A stretch of 64,000 nucleotides of DNA from Sinotaia quadrata (Eukaryota; Mollusca; Gastropoda; Architaenioglossa; Viviparidae), in NCBI GenBank assembly GCA_028829895.1, contig CM054182.1, positions 37,022,879 through 37,086,878 on the forward strand, read 5' to 3'. Both the position numbers and the translations under genes were made by a program. Under the pieces are notes generated by a model. The model was not told the origin of the DNA and did no database searches. It saw only the letters and a program-made list of their open reading frames with translations. Shown one piece after another: positions 21,601-36,600 of the stretch (positions are counted from its first letter, which is position 1; each line of letters begins with the position of its first letter).

Positions 21601-24600
21601 GAGTAATTCAAGTTAAATTCTTTATTTGTCTGGTAGTTTCAGTATAATTATGCTAAGAGGAGGAAATTCTACAGAATAAAACATAAACGACAAATCTGCT
21701 TAGCATCTGATTTCTTTTTCATATTTAATGAAAGAAATATTTGAGTATAATTATTAGTCACAACCTTTGAGATATGCTGCAGTTATCCAAGATTTACAAA
21801 TGGATTGACCTTCACAATCAGAGACACCAAAATCCACCAATCTCGAAAGACAGGCTTCCATTTAGAAAGCAACTGAATCTTCAAAGGCAGATACATTAAC
21901 AGACATTTACAATAAAATGGACAAACGTTCATCACTTTGAGTAACAAGACATCTTACAAATTAAAAGCTGTATCTACAAGACAAGTATCCTAAATCACAG
22001 TTTTCTCAGACTGTCAGTGCCTCTGAGATAATATTAACAAAAGCATTCCCAATAAAATAGATCAATATTTTTTACATTCAGTAATAACACTCAATGTTAC
22101 ACTGTAATTTAGAATTACCTGACGAATAATATAGGCCACACTTTCTTCAGAATATCGTCGTCTCAGAGACAATCTCTGAGCAGCATGTTCTCCAGGAACA
22201 AATTCAAAAATGAGAAAGATTGCAGAAGGATTAGAAAAGGCTGCCAGTAAACACAAAATAGTCTCATGGCGCAAACCCTTAAGGATGTTAAACTCATGTA
22301 CACTCTCCTCTATGTCAGGAGAAGTGACCTTAACAATATATCGCTTGGAAGTTTTCTTATCAGTGCAATCTCTGACTTCTCCAAAATGTCCCCTGCAACA
22401 GAAATACAGAATGAACACTCTATTATATAATTAATCCATTGGCCACACTTTCAAAACATCTGCAGTACTCACAACAGAGTTAAATTCTTAGTTCAAATTC
22501 TTAAAACATTCCCTGAAATACTGACAACAGAGTTAAACAGAATAAATCCCTTTGTTCAAATTCTTAAAACATTCCCTGAAATACTGACAACTGAATTAAA
22601 CAGAATTAATCCTTTGTCCAAATTTTTCCTTTTTCCTTTATTTTCTAAAATGTCCTCTTTAGGAAAGATGATGAGCTATTTATCAAATTCTCCAAAATGT
22701 CCGCTGCAATAGAGATAAGTGAATTAACCTTTTGCACAAATTCTCAACAAAAATACCCCAACCCAGTACTGCCTGCAATAGAGACAACAGAATTAACCTT
22801 TGCCAGAATTCTCCAAAATGTCCCCTGCTACAAAGATAAAAGACTGAACTCTTTTTTTCAAATTTTCTCCAAAATGACCCTACTCTCCCCCCCCCCCACA
22901 CCCAAGATATATCAGAATTAACTCTTTGCACAAATTCTTCAAAATGCCCTACAACATATATCATCACTGCACATATTGTCTAAAAATGCCCCCTTCAAAT
23001 GCAGTATCACTGCTGAAATTCTTCAAGTGCTCCTGCAATAGACAACAGGACTGAACAAATTCAATGCCCCACCCCACCCCTTGCAACAGAGAAAGTAGCA
23101 TTGCAGGAATTATCCAAAATAATGTTCTCTGCAATAAAAGCACTCAACAAATTTTCTGAAATGCACCCCTTCAACATAGACAATATGATTGCATAATTTA
23201 TCCAATATACTCTGCAATAAAACACAACAGTACTCCAGAAAAAATTCTCTATACTGCAATTGACACAAACAACATTGCATACATTCTCTAATCTACAAAT
23301 TCTCTAATCCCCAGCCCCAAGACAGAAATTATCATTGCATAATACTCTAAAATACTGCCTACAATAGACATCATTATAAAAATTCTCTACATGCCCCTAA
23401 AACAGAGACAGCAGCTCTGAACAAATTGAGACAACAGTTACATTACTAATTACTAAAAGTACAACAAATTATTATTATTAATAATTAGTATTTTTTAATA
23501 CCAATACTGGTAGCTGTTTTATTTGTTCATCTATTAATATGAGTTAAATAAAAACTAGAGAATGAAGCCAAAACAATAAAAACAAGTAACTAACAAAAAA
23601 CTGGAACTAGCTTACTTCCAGAGGAGATTTCCTGGAACAAACTGTGCTTCAAAAGACCCTGCCTGCAAGGTAATATCAGCACCTTCTGATATGATATCCG
23701 GCTCTGGTTCTGCTTGGTCACGGTGCTTGTGGGCCATTTCCTCACCTTCTGCTTGTCTCCTCTTCAGCAACTGCAGATCCATATCTCCTGTTGTCAAGGC
23801 AGTTACTGATCCTGCTTGGACATAAATGGTAATTTGAAGAGCCTGCTCAGATAAACAGTACAATGATGAGGTTGGTTGGACATTAATGGCAATCTGGAGA
23901 GCCTGGTTGGACATAAATGATAATTTGAAGAGCCTGCTCAGATAAACAGTACAATGATGAGGTTGGTTGGACATTAATGGCAATTTGGAGAGCCTGATTG
24001 GACATAAATGATAATTTGATGAATCTAGTTGAACAAAAATGGAAAATAATTAATCTAGTTGGACACGACATATTGATGAACCTGGTGGGACATAACTGTT
24101 ATACGAAGAGCTTACTCAGATATAAATTATGCAGTAATGATACTGCTCAGATATTTGGTGAGTCCATATGTATATACATGGCAAGTTGGTGAGTCACATT
24201 GAACATATATTATAATGTGTTGACACAAATGGTAAAATTATGAGGCTAGTTGGAAATAAATGGTAATTTGAGGAGCCTGTTTGCATCACAAACAACTTCA
24301 AAACAAATTTTCTAGGAAAGAAACCTTTGTATCTACCTCTGATGAGTAAGTAGGTATACTGTACATATCAAGTAACTTTTCAAGAAGAGTGTGCCATTTA
24401 CCTTCTTTTCTGGTCATGATTTCCACTGAAGACCAACTGAAGGGGCCACGCCCAAGGAGGTTGACTGCTGACACGCGAAACCTGTAAGATGTCTCTGGCT
24501 GTAAGCCACTAACCAGGCACATCTCCAGCAGTGAATATGCTGCTATTGTCCACCGATTATCATCTACAAAACAAATAAATATAAAATAAAATAATTAATT

Positions 24601-27600
24601 TCTCAAAAGTCAATACACACAATGACATTTTTTGTTATCTCTTCCCTGTTGGTAACATAGGGAAAGTTTGCACTTATAATGTCCTTATATTAGTGAGCAT
24701 TGAAAGTTATTCGTGCATCAACTCTGGCTGCAGTAGTCTCAGATTTTAGAGCAGAACACTATAACAATGTAAAAATGGCATACAAGTGAAAACATTTTGT
24801 AAATGTAAAGTTTCACAATCTAGCATGCTAGAACTGAAAAATGCTTGTATGACTAAAAATATTTCACCTTTAGCCTTGAAATCCAGTCTGTAGTACTGTA
24901 TGGGAAAGTTTCCATCGATATGCGGTGCTTCCCAAATGATCACAACCTCACTTGCAGCTACTTGCACTGCGACTGGCCTGCCTGGCCTCTCAGGTACGTC
25001 TGTACAGAGAATGTATGACTTTATTCATGAGCACTATAACATCTACAGAGATTGTACGACTTAAGTGAGCACTATAACATCTGTACAGAGATTGTATGAC
25101 TTTATTCATGAGCACTATAACATCCTGAATTATTAATTTCAGCATTTTACTAATGACAACCCACCTCCCTGAAGCAAACGCATCTTGGTTGTAGCACGGC
25201 CAGCTTTGGTTCTAGCTATGCACTTATAAATGCCTGCATCATATGGCTTTGCTGCAGTAATAGTTAGTGTGGCTTGTCCATCAGCTGACAGTTCTTGTTT
25301 TACTCGACTGCCATCACTCAACAATTCTTCATTCTTGTACCACACAGTGGAATATGGAGCCTGGCCTTCCAGAGCACAGTACATAGTAATTGTATCTCCT
25401 GTCTGAAAAGTTAGGTCCTGGAGGCGGTGACGGAAAACAGGGATGGGACCAACAGCTGCACGCAAATATAAATGCAGTTTAGATTTCAAGAAGTTTGCAA
25501 GAAAATTAAGGTGTTTTGTTTAAAAATTTACTTTACTCTGACTAATACTTGTCAATGACCTTAAAAATATGTAAAGTAAACTAATACTTGTCAATGACCT
25601 TAAAAATAAGAACACTCAAAAGAAAGTATGCATAATGACAGCAGTGCAAAATTTTAAATCTTATCTGGACAAATATAAAATACAAATAAATCCTCAGAAT
25701 TCACTGTGTAAAAACTAACCAGCTATTCTCTGTAAATAATGATCAGGATGCTGGGTGTCTGTGAGGGAAAGGTGCTCACAATCTGAAAGTCATGTGTTCA
25801 GCCCAGCCTAGGTCAATGGGACTATTCACAATCTGAAAGTCATGTGTTCAAGCCCAGCCTAGGTCAATGGGACTAATCACAATCAGGTCATGTGTTCAAG
25901 CCCAGCCTAGGTCAATGGGACTAATCACAATCAGAAAGTCATGTGTTCAAGCCCAGCCTAGGTCAATGGGACTAATCATAATCAGAAAGTCATGTGTTCA
26001 AGCCCAGCCTAGGTCAATGGGACTAATCACAATCAGAAAGTCATGTGTTCAAGCCCAGCCTAGGTCAATGGGACTAATCACAATCAAACCGCACCCATGC
26101 CCTAGTTCACGAATGTCAAGATTAGTGGCCATGATTTTATATGTTTACAGCTCATCCAAGATTTAATGGAAATAAATATATATTATTTTTTATTATTATA
26201 AGCTAATAATTCACTTCCATAATTTAAAAATAATGGCAGGCTTATCATTTGACTTTGTCTTGTAAAGAATGGCAGGCTTATCATTTTACTTTGTCTTGTA
26301 AAGAATGGCAAGCTTTTAACTTTTCTTGCTCAATAAAAGTGAACATTATGTTTCATTAAAATAATTATGAACTTGCACAATGAAAAGGTCATGGCAAGTG
26401 TCAGTAAATTATTTTTTTTAAAAGGGTTTCTGAACTGTCCTACTCAATGTACACTGTTTCCTACCTTCTCCATCAATGTATACTGTTTCCTACCTTCTCC
26501 ATCAATGTATACTGTTTCCTACTTTCTCCATCAATGTATACTGATTATTACTGCTCCATCAATGCATACTGATTCCTACCTTCTCCTTCAACAGATATGG
26601 AAGACCTCCTAGAGTCAAGACTGTCCTGTCTAGTGGTTATGTCCCTTGTCTTTTTGGCCTGTTTCCTCTCTTCCTGAAACTCCAGTTCCTTCTTTAAGGA
26701 AGGTGGGATCTCTTCCTTATCAATGTCTGCCATCAATCGTCGCTCTTTCATCATCTTATGTCTATATTAAATAAATAAACCACAGGAAAAAATTCATAAC
26801 ATTCCTACACATGACAGTTCTGTATTTAAATGAATTATCTAACTTTTAAAATAAAAATTCAGTCATTTATGTCAGCAACATTTTATATATTAGATATTAT
26901 GTCCAATAATATTTATGTCTTGACCATCTGTATAAAATAATATTTTTTACAAATATATAATTAATAACAATAACTACTGTCATTATAAATATTAACAAAA
27001 TAATAGCATATGTGAATAGTATATTCTGAATAGTGACATAGAGTGAAATCATGAACAATTAGCAAAATAAACTATTTTTGAAAACTGTACTGAAATCATA
27101 TTTAGTAACAGTAAGACAAAATACAAATATTTGATAATTTAAACAAAGTTTACAGAATACCTTACATGATTCATTACCATATAATTATTTCTTACCACAG
27201 TTATACATGAAAATAAATGTTTAAAAAGCATAAAATACAGTTCTGTACATTAGCTTTAGCCAGAAATCTGTTCACTTCACACAGCGAGTGTTTGCTATAA
27301 TCATGCCAAAAACTTTATTTAATTCTCAAAGTATGTCATTCTTTAAATCTTAACAGTCATTCAATTTATAGAGAGGATTGTTCTTTCTCACAATTATCCA
27401 GTAAGAATCTATTTTTATTATCATATCATGGAACAGTCCATGAGGGTTTACTATCAGTGGATATAATCATGAGGCAGATAAGCTGGTAAGACAGAGGGGT
27501 GAAGGAAAGGAGACCATGACCAGAGCAAGGAGAAAAATGTAGAAGACAAAGAAATTTAGAATTAAGAAAAACTTGCTGGTTTACAGATATCTTACTATTT

Positions 27601-30600
27601 CTTCACACCCTAGAATATTTTCTCTCGCTTTAAAACAAAACAACAACAAAAAATTAAAGCAAAAAGGAAGAAACAGGGAAAGTTGTCACTAATTCCAGCA
27701 GATGAACAAGGAATAAACTCTCATCACAATTTCACTAACGCAAATATGTGTATAGAATTCTGGGAAAATAATCTGACCCTTCTTGTGATGTCTGAAATAA
27801 ATGTTTGCATACAAAAAAAACCAACAGTTTACTTCACATTTTCTGCTGCCTTCAGTCTGAGGACATTTTGCATTAGGTGCATTTGGATACAAGTGAAGAT
27901 TGCACCATGCACATTACAGTAATTCAAAAATTAGTCAATCAATTAATTTTGTAAGGTTTAACTTTACCTAATTATTTACACTATGTATATAATTGTAAAC
28001 TAATATTCTTTTTTTCTTACAAAAACACTGCAAATTATTATTATAAATACTGAAATACAGTTAATATATATATATATATATATATAACTTAATATTAATA
28101 ATTAAAGAATATTTAATTAAGTGCTTTACAATATTATGCATTATGTGTAAAAGCTCTAATAGCTAAATAATTACACAAAATTTGCAAGGTTCTTATGTAA
28201 ATTAACTAAGCACATAATAAAACAAAAATAACCAAACAAAATAAATTTTCATATAAAATGACAATATACAAATAATTGCATTAACAAAAGAGAAACAGAA
28301 AATAAAATTAATTTATAAATACACAATTTGAATAAACAATGACACATAAGAGACAATAATGTTCTTGCTGATGAAAGAATGTCTATAAGATCGTGGCAGG
28401 ATGATTGCTGATGAAAAAGATGTGTCTATAAGATCGTGGCAGGATGATTGCTGATGAAAAAGATGTGTCTATTAGATTGTGGCTAGATGGTTGATAATGA
28501 AAAAGATGTGTCTATTAGACTGTGGCTAGATGGTTGATAATGAAAAAGATGTGTCTATTAGACTGTGGCTAGATGGTTGATAATGAAAAAGATGTGTCTA
28601 TTAGACTGTGGCTAGATGGTTGATAATGAAAAAGATGTGTCTATTAGACTGTGGCTAGATGGTTGATAATGAATAAGATGTGTCTATTAGACTGTGGCTA
28701 GATGGTTGATAATGAAAAAGATGTGTGTATTAGACTGTGGCAGGATGGTTGCTGATATCATGTGGATCTTACTTAACTGACTCAGTGATAGAAACCAATT
28801 GCATCTAGGTGGCCTAATAATCTAGTTTTAAATATATATATTTATGCAGGCATCAGATAACTGAGAGACAAATAAGTGTGGTTTCCTGTAATAGTAAATT
28901 TTTGCTATAAGGGGACTCAATGGTAAAAGAAACTATCAACCATACCTTTCTCTTTCTGGAGTACCCATTCCCTCATCATCATAATACAAAGCAAGTAGGG
29001 AGCTGCCATCTGCTGACCGTTGATAGCCACGTACCCGAGCTGTGTATTCAGGGTCTTTAAGAGGCACCAAACCAGAATCAGGGCCATGGCCATAACGAGC
29101 CTGCCAATCATACCTATCAGCAACAAAATATATCTTCACATAAAGCTACAAATGTAAAATTTGAGAAAATGGCAACCAATGAAACAAATTCATGAAAAAT
29201 ATATTTACTCTTAATATTAGTAACAGTAGCAACAATATTTTAAATTATTTTTCCCATTGCTTTTATTAAGTGGACAATTATTGCTCTTATGCAAGTGAGA
29301 TCAACATTTTCAAGAAATGTTTTATGTCAAGAGGAGAAAATGAATGATAAATGCTTCCCCAAATCATGTAGAATTCCCATCTCACACCCATGAGGTGGAA
29401 AAAATCCATTCCATATTACAACTAAACAGACCTGTAGAAATAAAACATCCACAGGAAAGTATTATAGGATTCAGTTCCATATTACAACTAAACAGATCTG
29501 TAGAAATAAAATGTACACATGAAAACAATGAAGGATTGCAGCTAAACAGATCTGTAAAAATAAAATGTCCACAAGAAAACATGGCAGGACTTAGTTCCAT
29601 GTTACAGCTAAACAGATCTGTGGAAAAAAAATAACCACTGGAAAACCTCATCCGTTGACCACAAAACTCCAATAGCAGGCTCTGACAAACAGTCTGTCTC
29701 AGTATCTAGGAGAAAAAAAAGTACTTTTGTGAAGAAAGTCCCTCCAAAAATCTAGAACAAATAAGAAACCCCAAAATAACAAGAATAAAGTCATCAACCC
29801 ATGAACAAAGAAATTACCTTTAGAGCTGTTCTTGATTTTCACCCAGAAGTCTAAAAGCAAAACCAAAGACCAACAGCAAGCACTGGCAATCAGAAGCCAA
29901 AATGAATAATTTTAAATCAAACCAAAAACAAAAGAAAAATTATGCAGAAGATTATGTTGTAAAGTGAGACTTAAGTTTCTTGTCTCACCCATTACATTAT
30001 GCCATAAAATTATCATGGCTTGAACAATAACCTAAGCAGCGAGAAGTATAACTCCTCCACATGAGCATTTGATTGTGTGAAGGAGATAAAACTCACCATG
30101 ACTCTGAGTCCAGAAATTCTCCATAAGCCTCTGTATCTGGGAAAGTTAAGGACCTTGTTGTGGGATCATGCACTGGACAGAGAGCTCTTTCAAAGGCTTC
30201 TGAGCCTGCAAGCAGTCTTTGCAGAGTGCACAAATAGGACGCTGTTTTGGTAGCTGTTTCTTGTCGCTGCAATGACATTATTTTAATGCAAACTAAATTT
30301 CGATCCAACAGTCTTAATAGCTTAAATGTTACAAAAAATATCAAAATGAGTTTAAAAAGTGAATACACACTGAAAGCAGTACAAGTAATAAGAAGTGAGC
30401 AAGTTTATGTTTTCAATGTTCTGTTTTTATATGAACTGATCTGCTCTTGCATGCTGGTGGTTTTAACATCCTGTTTTTGTATAAACTGCTTTTGCATGAT
30501 TATGTTTTTAGTGTCCTGTTTTTGTATAAATTACTTTTGCATGTTTATGTTTTTAGCATCCTGTTTTTGTATAAATTGCTTTTACATGTTTATGTTTTTA

Positions 30601-33600
30601 GTGTCCTGTTTTTGTATAAACTGCTTTTGTATGTTTATGTTTTTAGCATCCAGCTTTTGTCTAAACTGATTTAGCATGTTTTAGTGTTTTGTTTGTTCAT
30701 ATCTGCATACACTTCTCTTTTCTTCAAATAACGTCAATGTGGTACATACAGACAACTTAGGCCTATCTTTAATTCATTCTTTTTTTAACTGTATTTTTTA
30801 AAATAATCTCACACTCATGACTATATACACTATTCATCAATAACAATAATAAAAATATACAATTCTTTAAAAGAGAAAATGATAAATAAGATATTAATGC
30901 CCAAATAAATCAGACACTGTTTTGTTCTGGTAAGTTGACTCTCATTTATCTGATGAGTGGACTGTCTGGGTTCTGAATTAATCATTTTAATTAAATAAAA
31001 ACAACACTTTTCATTAAATAAAATGTGTCAGCCCATCAGCCTACAGCAATACACAGTACATGATACCAGGATGTTACTGGAAATTGCTACAATTGTTGTT
31101 TTACTTGAAGGAGCTAATACAGCAGAGCGCCAGATTAGCCTCAAGAGAATAGCAGCTCATCAGTGTTCTACAAAGTGTGAAAGAAACACGTAGAACTGAC
31201 AGTAATAATGCGAACAATAAACTTGTGACTTGAAAAGCACATGAACAACTATTGCAGCTTTGCCTAGACAAGTTTACATACAAACTATTATCGCTTACCT
31301 CTAATAACTCTATTTCTGTTCTCTGATAAGAACAATCCTGTGATTTGTATTGATACTAATTTGTTGAATCATGTGTTAGGAAATTAGACTGTGTATGTAT
31401 TAAAATTATTCGAATGGTTTCATGGAAATACTGATGTCAAGTACTCTTTTTCATTGTATTTGTTATACATATATTTGATTGTTGATTTAATAAATTTATT
31501 GACCTTCTTACACATACTGATACCATATGTTGGAGAAGAAAGTGGGTGGATGGGAACTTGCTAAACATAGATTAAAAGATAGATTTATCTTCTCCTTTGG
31601 TAATAAGTTTTCCACTTATGGAAATATTGTGTGATGGTAAATGTTCATCTTTAATGTTGTTGAAGAGAGAAAACGTTTACAGCACCTGCATGTCCGCCAA
31701 GTGAGAGTGATGAGTGGTGTGTTCTGGAGAATTATTAATAACATAAATTAAGATTTTCATCACTTGTAATTAGCTGTGGGTGATTAATTAATAATAATAA
31801 TAATAACCATTAACTAGGTGGCATCAATATCACAGATAGCTATTATGTACCTGGATAAGGTTGCTGTTATGTACCTGGGTAAGATCACTGTTATGCATCT
31901 GGGTAACAGTATTGTTATGTACCTGGGTAAGATTGCTATTATGTATCTGGGAAAGATAACTATTATGTACCTGGGTAAGATTGCTATTATGTATCTGGGA
32001 AAGATAACTATTATATACCTGGGTAAGTTTGCTATTATGTATCTGGGAAAGATAACTATTATGTACCTGGGTAAAATTGCTATTATATACCTGGGTAAAG
32101 TTGCCATTATGTACCTGGGTAAGATTGCCTGTATGACCTGGGTAAGATTTCTATTATGTACCTGGGTAAGATGGCTATTATGTACCTGGGTAAGATAACA
32201 ATTATGTACCTGGATAAGATTGTTACTATATACCTGGATAAGATTGCTGTTATGTACCTGGATAAGATTGTTACTATATACCTGGATATGATTGTTGTTA
32301 TATAACTGAATAATATAACTGTTATGTACCTGGGTAAGAGAGCTATTATGTACCTAGATAAGACAGATATTATATACCTGAGTAAGATGGCTATTATATC
32401 AGGGTACGAAAGCTGGACATACTAGAGTAAGATAGCTCCAAGTAATGTACACATGTTTGCAAAAACAGTCATTGTATGCAATACTATTACACTAAAAAAA
32501 TATTAAAGGCTATCAAGATAAAGCACCTCGGATTTGTCTTTCTCTTGGAAATTCCTTAGTATAGCCACATCAAGTTTTGCACTTGTTGATGTCTTATTCA
32601 ACCAAGGGTGAGTCAAACATTCATCCACTGTTAGCCGCTCACTGAAACAATATTAATATAAAGAGAGATAAATCCAAGTCACTGACATTAAACAAAGCAT
32701 ATTTATAATAGCATACAAACATCAAACTGTAGCATTTCTTTTCAACAAATTTATGATAACACTTGTGGCAATAGACCCATAAAATTTGCATGAAACTAAT
32801 ATATCATTCCAATAGATTCACAATAGTATTCATGGCAATTTGCAAAGATTATGTCCTAAAAATAATATGATTCCCAAATATTTATAATAATATTCATGGC
32901 AATGGGCACAAGAACATAATTTCAGCAGATTTATAACATTTGTAAGTGTATCCAGAACATATGCTGGAGAATAACACATTTAAATAGATTTATAATAACA
33001 TTGTGAGTGTATCCAGAGCATATGCTGGAGAACAACACATTCTAACAGATTTATAATAGCATTTGTGGTGATGAATTAAAACATTATTTTGTGGCAATGG
33101 ATCAAAATATTTTTGGGTGAGGGATCAGAGCATTTGCAAGAGAATAGCATATTTTAAAATTTTTTATAATAATATTTGTTGTGATGAATGGGAACATTTT
33201 TGTCAGAAGACTTACTCTGGGTTTTTTTTGAGGATCTGAGAGATGAAATCACGAGCATCTTGGGAGATTGAAGCAAAGGTTTTGCAGTTATCAAATGACC
33301 AATCACAAGCCTGTATCTTTTTGAGAGAGTCTGCAATACTATCTGCCTGGAAAGGGGATTGGCCTCCCAGCCTGGAAATGTTAAATGCAAACTTTACAAT
33401 TAAAATTTGGGAATTGAATGCTGGTTTGTAACTTCTAAAAGCAAATAAAGTTATATAGATGAAAATGAAGTAAAATTATTTGATGACAAAATTACTACTA
33501 ATAAAAAACTTTAAATTACAACCAAATAAATCATAGTCAAAAGCTACAAGAAAAGACTACAGTATAATTGAATTGATGCCAGATTTTGATTATCCACACA

Positions 33601-36600
33601 ATACAAATATGGTCACTATGAAGCAATGTTAAATATTAATTACTTCATCAGAATTTTCTGTTTGCCAAAAGTGTTCAGTATTTCATTTGAAGCTGAATGA
33701 CTGGGATAAAAGGATATGACAATCCAGTTTCATATTGCTACAAACAACAAACAACACACAAAAACAAGACAGTTTCATTCTGCCAAAACACACACAAACA
33801 CATGCATATGGAAATCAGATTAATACAAAGCAAATTACTTACAAGATGTATGCCAGGACACCCACACCCCAAACATCTGATGCTGTAGAAATTGGCTTTA
33901 CACCAACAGCCTCAGGGGAAGCAAATCCAGGTGTACCATGGTTGAGGAAGGTGTCTTCAGATGGAGAAATTTTTCGGGCTAACCCAAAATCTATCAACTT
34001 GGTGCTGTCAATAGTTGGTCCAGCCAAAAGCAGGTTGGAAGGCTATTACCAATAACCATATTACTATTACCAAAAATTATTACAAGTTCATAAACATAGA
34101 AAGCATATATTAGTACATTAAATAACAAATCTAAAAAAAGTTTTAAATTCTGTTAAATATTTACACAAGAAAGAGCATTCAAACAACAAATAATATAATA
34201 ACTGTAAAATACTTTATTATTTAATTCAATATAGACATCAGTTCAAACAGTATCTTGATATTAAAAAATTTTTAAATAAGAAATTAATGTGAAAAATATA
34301 TGTGTTCAAACGATATCTTGAAAGTGAAAAAAATTTGAAATGTATGTGTGAGAAAAAGATGGAAGAAAATATCTAAAATGAAGAAGGGGAGGACAGAATG
34401 CATTTAGGCATGAATATTAAAATAAATAATAACTTTTGTAAGTATCTAGCTTTAATAGATATGTTGCTGGCTTCATTCATCTGTATTAAATAGCTTAGGT
34501 TTAAGGAAAATAACAGAATTTAATTGTGTGTTACAAACTATAAGAATGTACATAAATTACAATGAGATAATATGTGCTTTTCAACAAAACATTATAAAGT
34601 GATATTAATAAATGAAATATCATAGTAATATAATCTGTCTTGCAATAAAGTTTTATTTAGAGTGGGGTGATATGTTGACAAACTGAATGTTTAAGTACTA
34701 TAAAGTTTCTCTGTACATTGACCAATCGAGTCAATTTGCTAGTTATATTACAAAATAAAAATAAATAACAGTACAGGATTTGGGGTTGTCAAATTATTAT
34801 AGTATAAAGAATAGAACATTATATATGTCCAGTGTAATTACAATAATTACACAAAAAAAGTACTGATTACTGAAAATACAAAAAATATAACAAAATTAGA
34901 TCCTCATCCTTATCATAGAATCACAAACAAATTATAGCATATTATTGCTATGAAGAATAGGGAGAGCCTAATGAATATAAGTGTACACATAATTACTTCA
35001 ACCTCAAAATTACAATTTCTATATATTTGTATTTATTTGAATGACCTTGACATCCAGGTGAACAATGCCACAAGCATGAACATGTTGAAGTGTTTCAAGC
35101 AGCTGTTTAATGACACTGGCTGCTTTGCCCTCAGACCAGTCACCATCCTTGATGGCACACTCCAACAGTTCTCCCCCTGATAAGCTGATTGAAGTCAAGG
35201 AGTAAACCCAAATTTTATATCATATTCCTGTACGGTTCATTTGGAATAAATGTTAGCATTAAATTCATGCACAGTTCTTTTGAAATAAATTTTAATCTTA
35301 CATTCTTCTACGGTTCTTTGAAATAAATGTTAGCATTATATTCTTGCACACTTCTTTGAAATAATATCAGCATTATATTCTTGCACAGTTCTTTGAAATA
35401 ATGTCAATAAATTAGGAAAAGCATTCACATCTCTGTCAAATCAATTTTTCGCATGCAAAACATATTGTGGAAAAGCGTTTACACAAATCTGCCCAAATTT
35501 GTTTTAGCCTGTGAAAAACAAGTGTGGAAAAGCACATACAAACTTGTTTTGCATGTTGTTTTGCTATGCAGACAATATATATGGAAAAACATCAATCATT
35601 GTGTTAAATGTTTTTTTTGCCATTAAGAATATAATTGTGAAATAACACACACATTTATGTTAAATGTTGTAGCATAAATAAAGCAAGTCAGTAAGCTATT
35701 ATAAGTGGTAATTAAAATATAAATATGATAATAACAGAAAACACTTACACCTCTGTCCAGTAATTTCAGAATATAGAAAAAGGTGACTGTTTTTAACACA
35801 TTTAACACTAATTCCAAAACATCCCTGCTGAATGAGGAGATAGTTGCAAATTGTTATTGCAGCAAGACAAGAACTCCAAATAAGAAATAGTTCCAGATAC
35901 CATTTTAATAGAAGGAAATAAAACCTTAGCAGTAGCTTGTACAGAGAAATGTAGATACCAAAAGAGAGGGATTCATCTTAGGCTCTAACAGAGATGTGAA
36001 TACCAAAGAGAGGAATTCATCTTAGGCTCTAACAGAGATGTGAATACCTAAGAGAAGAATTCATCATGTTCAGAGAGGAATGTGAATACCAAAGAGAGGG
36101 ATTTATCTTAGGTTCAGAGAGGAATGTAAATAGCAAGAGTGGAATTCATCTTAAGTTCAGACAGGGATGTGAATACCAAACAGAAAAATTCATCTTAGGT
36201 TCAGAGCAGGATATAAATATCAAACAAATGAATCCATTTTAGATTGAGAGAGGGCTATGAACCAAACAAAGGGAACTAATATAATGGTGTTGAGAGGATA
36301 AAAGTTCCTACTTAAAGATTTAGATAGGGATATAATAACAAAGATCCCACTTAAAAGTTCAGAGAGAGATATAATGCCAAACACAGAAATCCAAATTAAA
36401 GGTGCAGACTTAATAAAAATGTTCAGAGAGATAATAATAACAGAGATCCCACGGAAAGGTTCTGAGAGGGATGTAATATCAAACAGAAATCCAACTTCTA
36501 AAAGGATGGAAATATTAAACATACAGATCCAACTTACAGGTTCAAAGAGGGATGTAATACCAAACATAACCAATCCAACTTAAAGATTTAGAGAGAGATG

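Noticed and set aside
25867..26166. 99-residue ORF with 17-residue repeats
   Set aside because: Product of the 51-bp minisatellite; no start context or flanking coding sequence.
30247..30674. Cys/Phe-rich hydrophobic ORFs resembling membrane segments
   Set aside because: Produced by the 45-bp T-rich minisatellite in an intron.
31814..32198. Overlapping repeat ORFs on both strands (LPRYIIVI and MYLGKIAI types)
   Set aside because: Both come from the 24-bp array, open on both strands because the period is a multiple of three.
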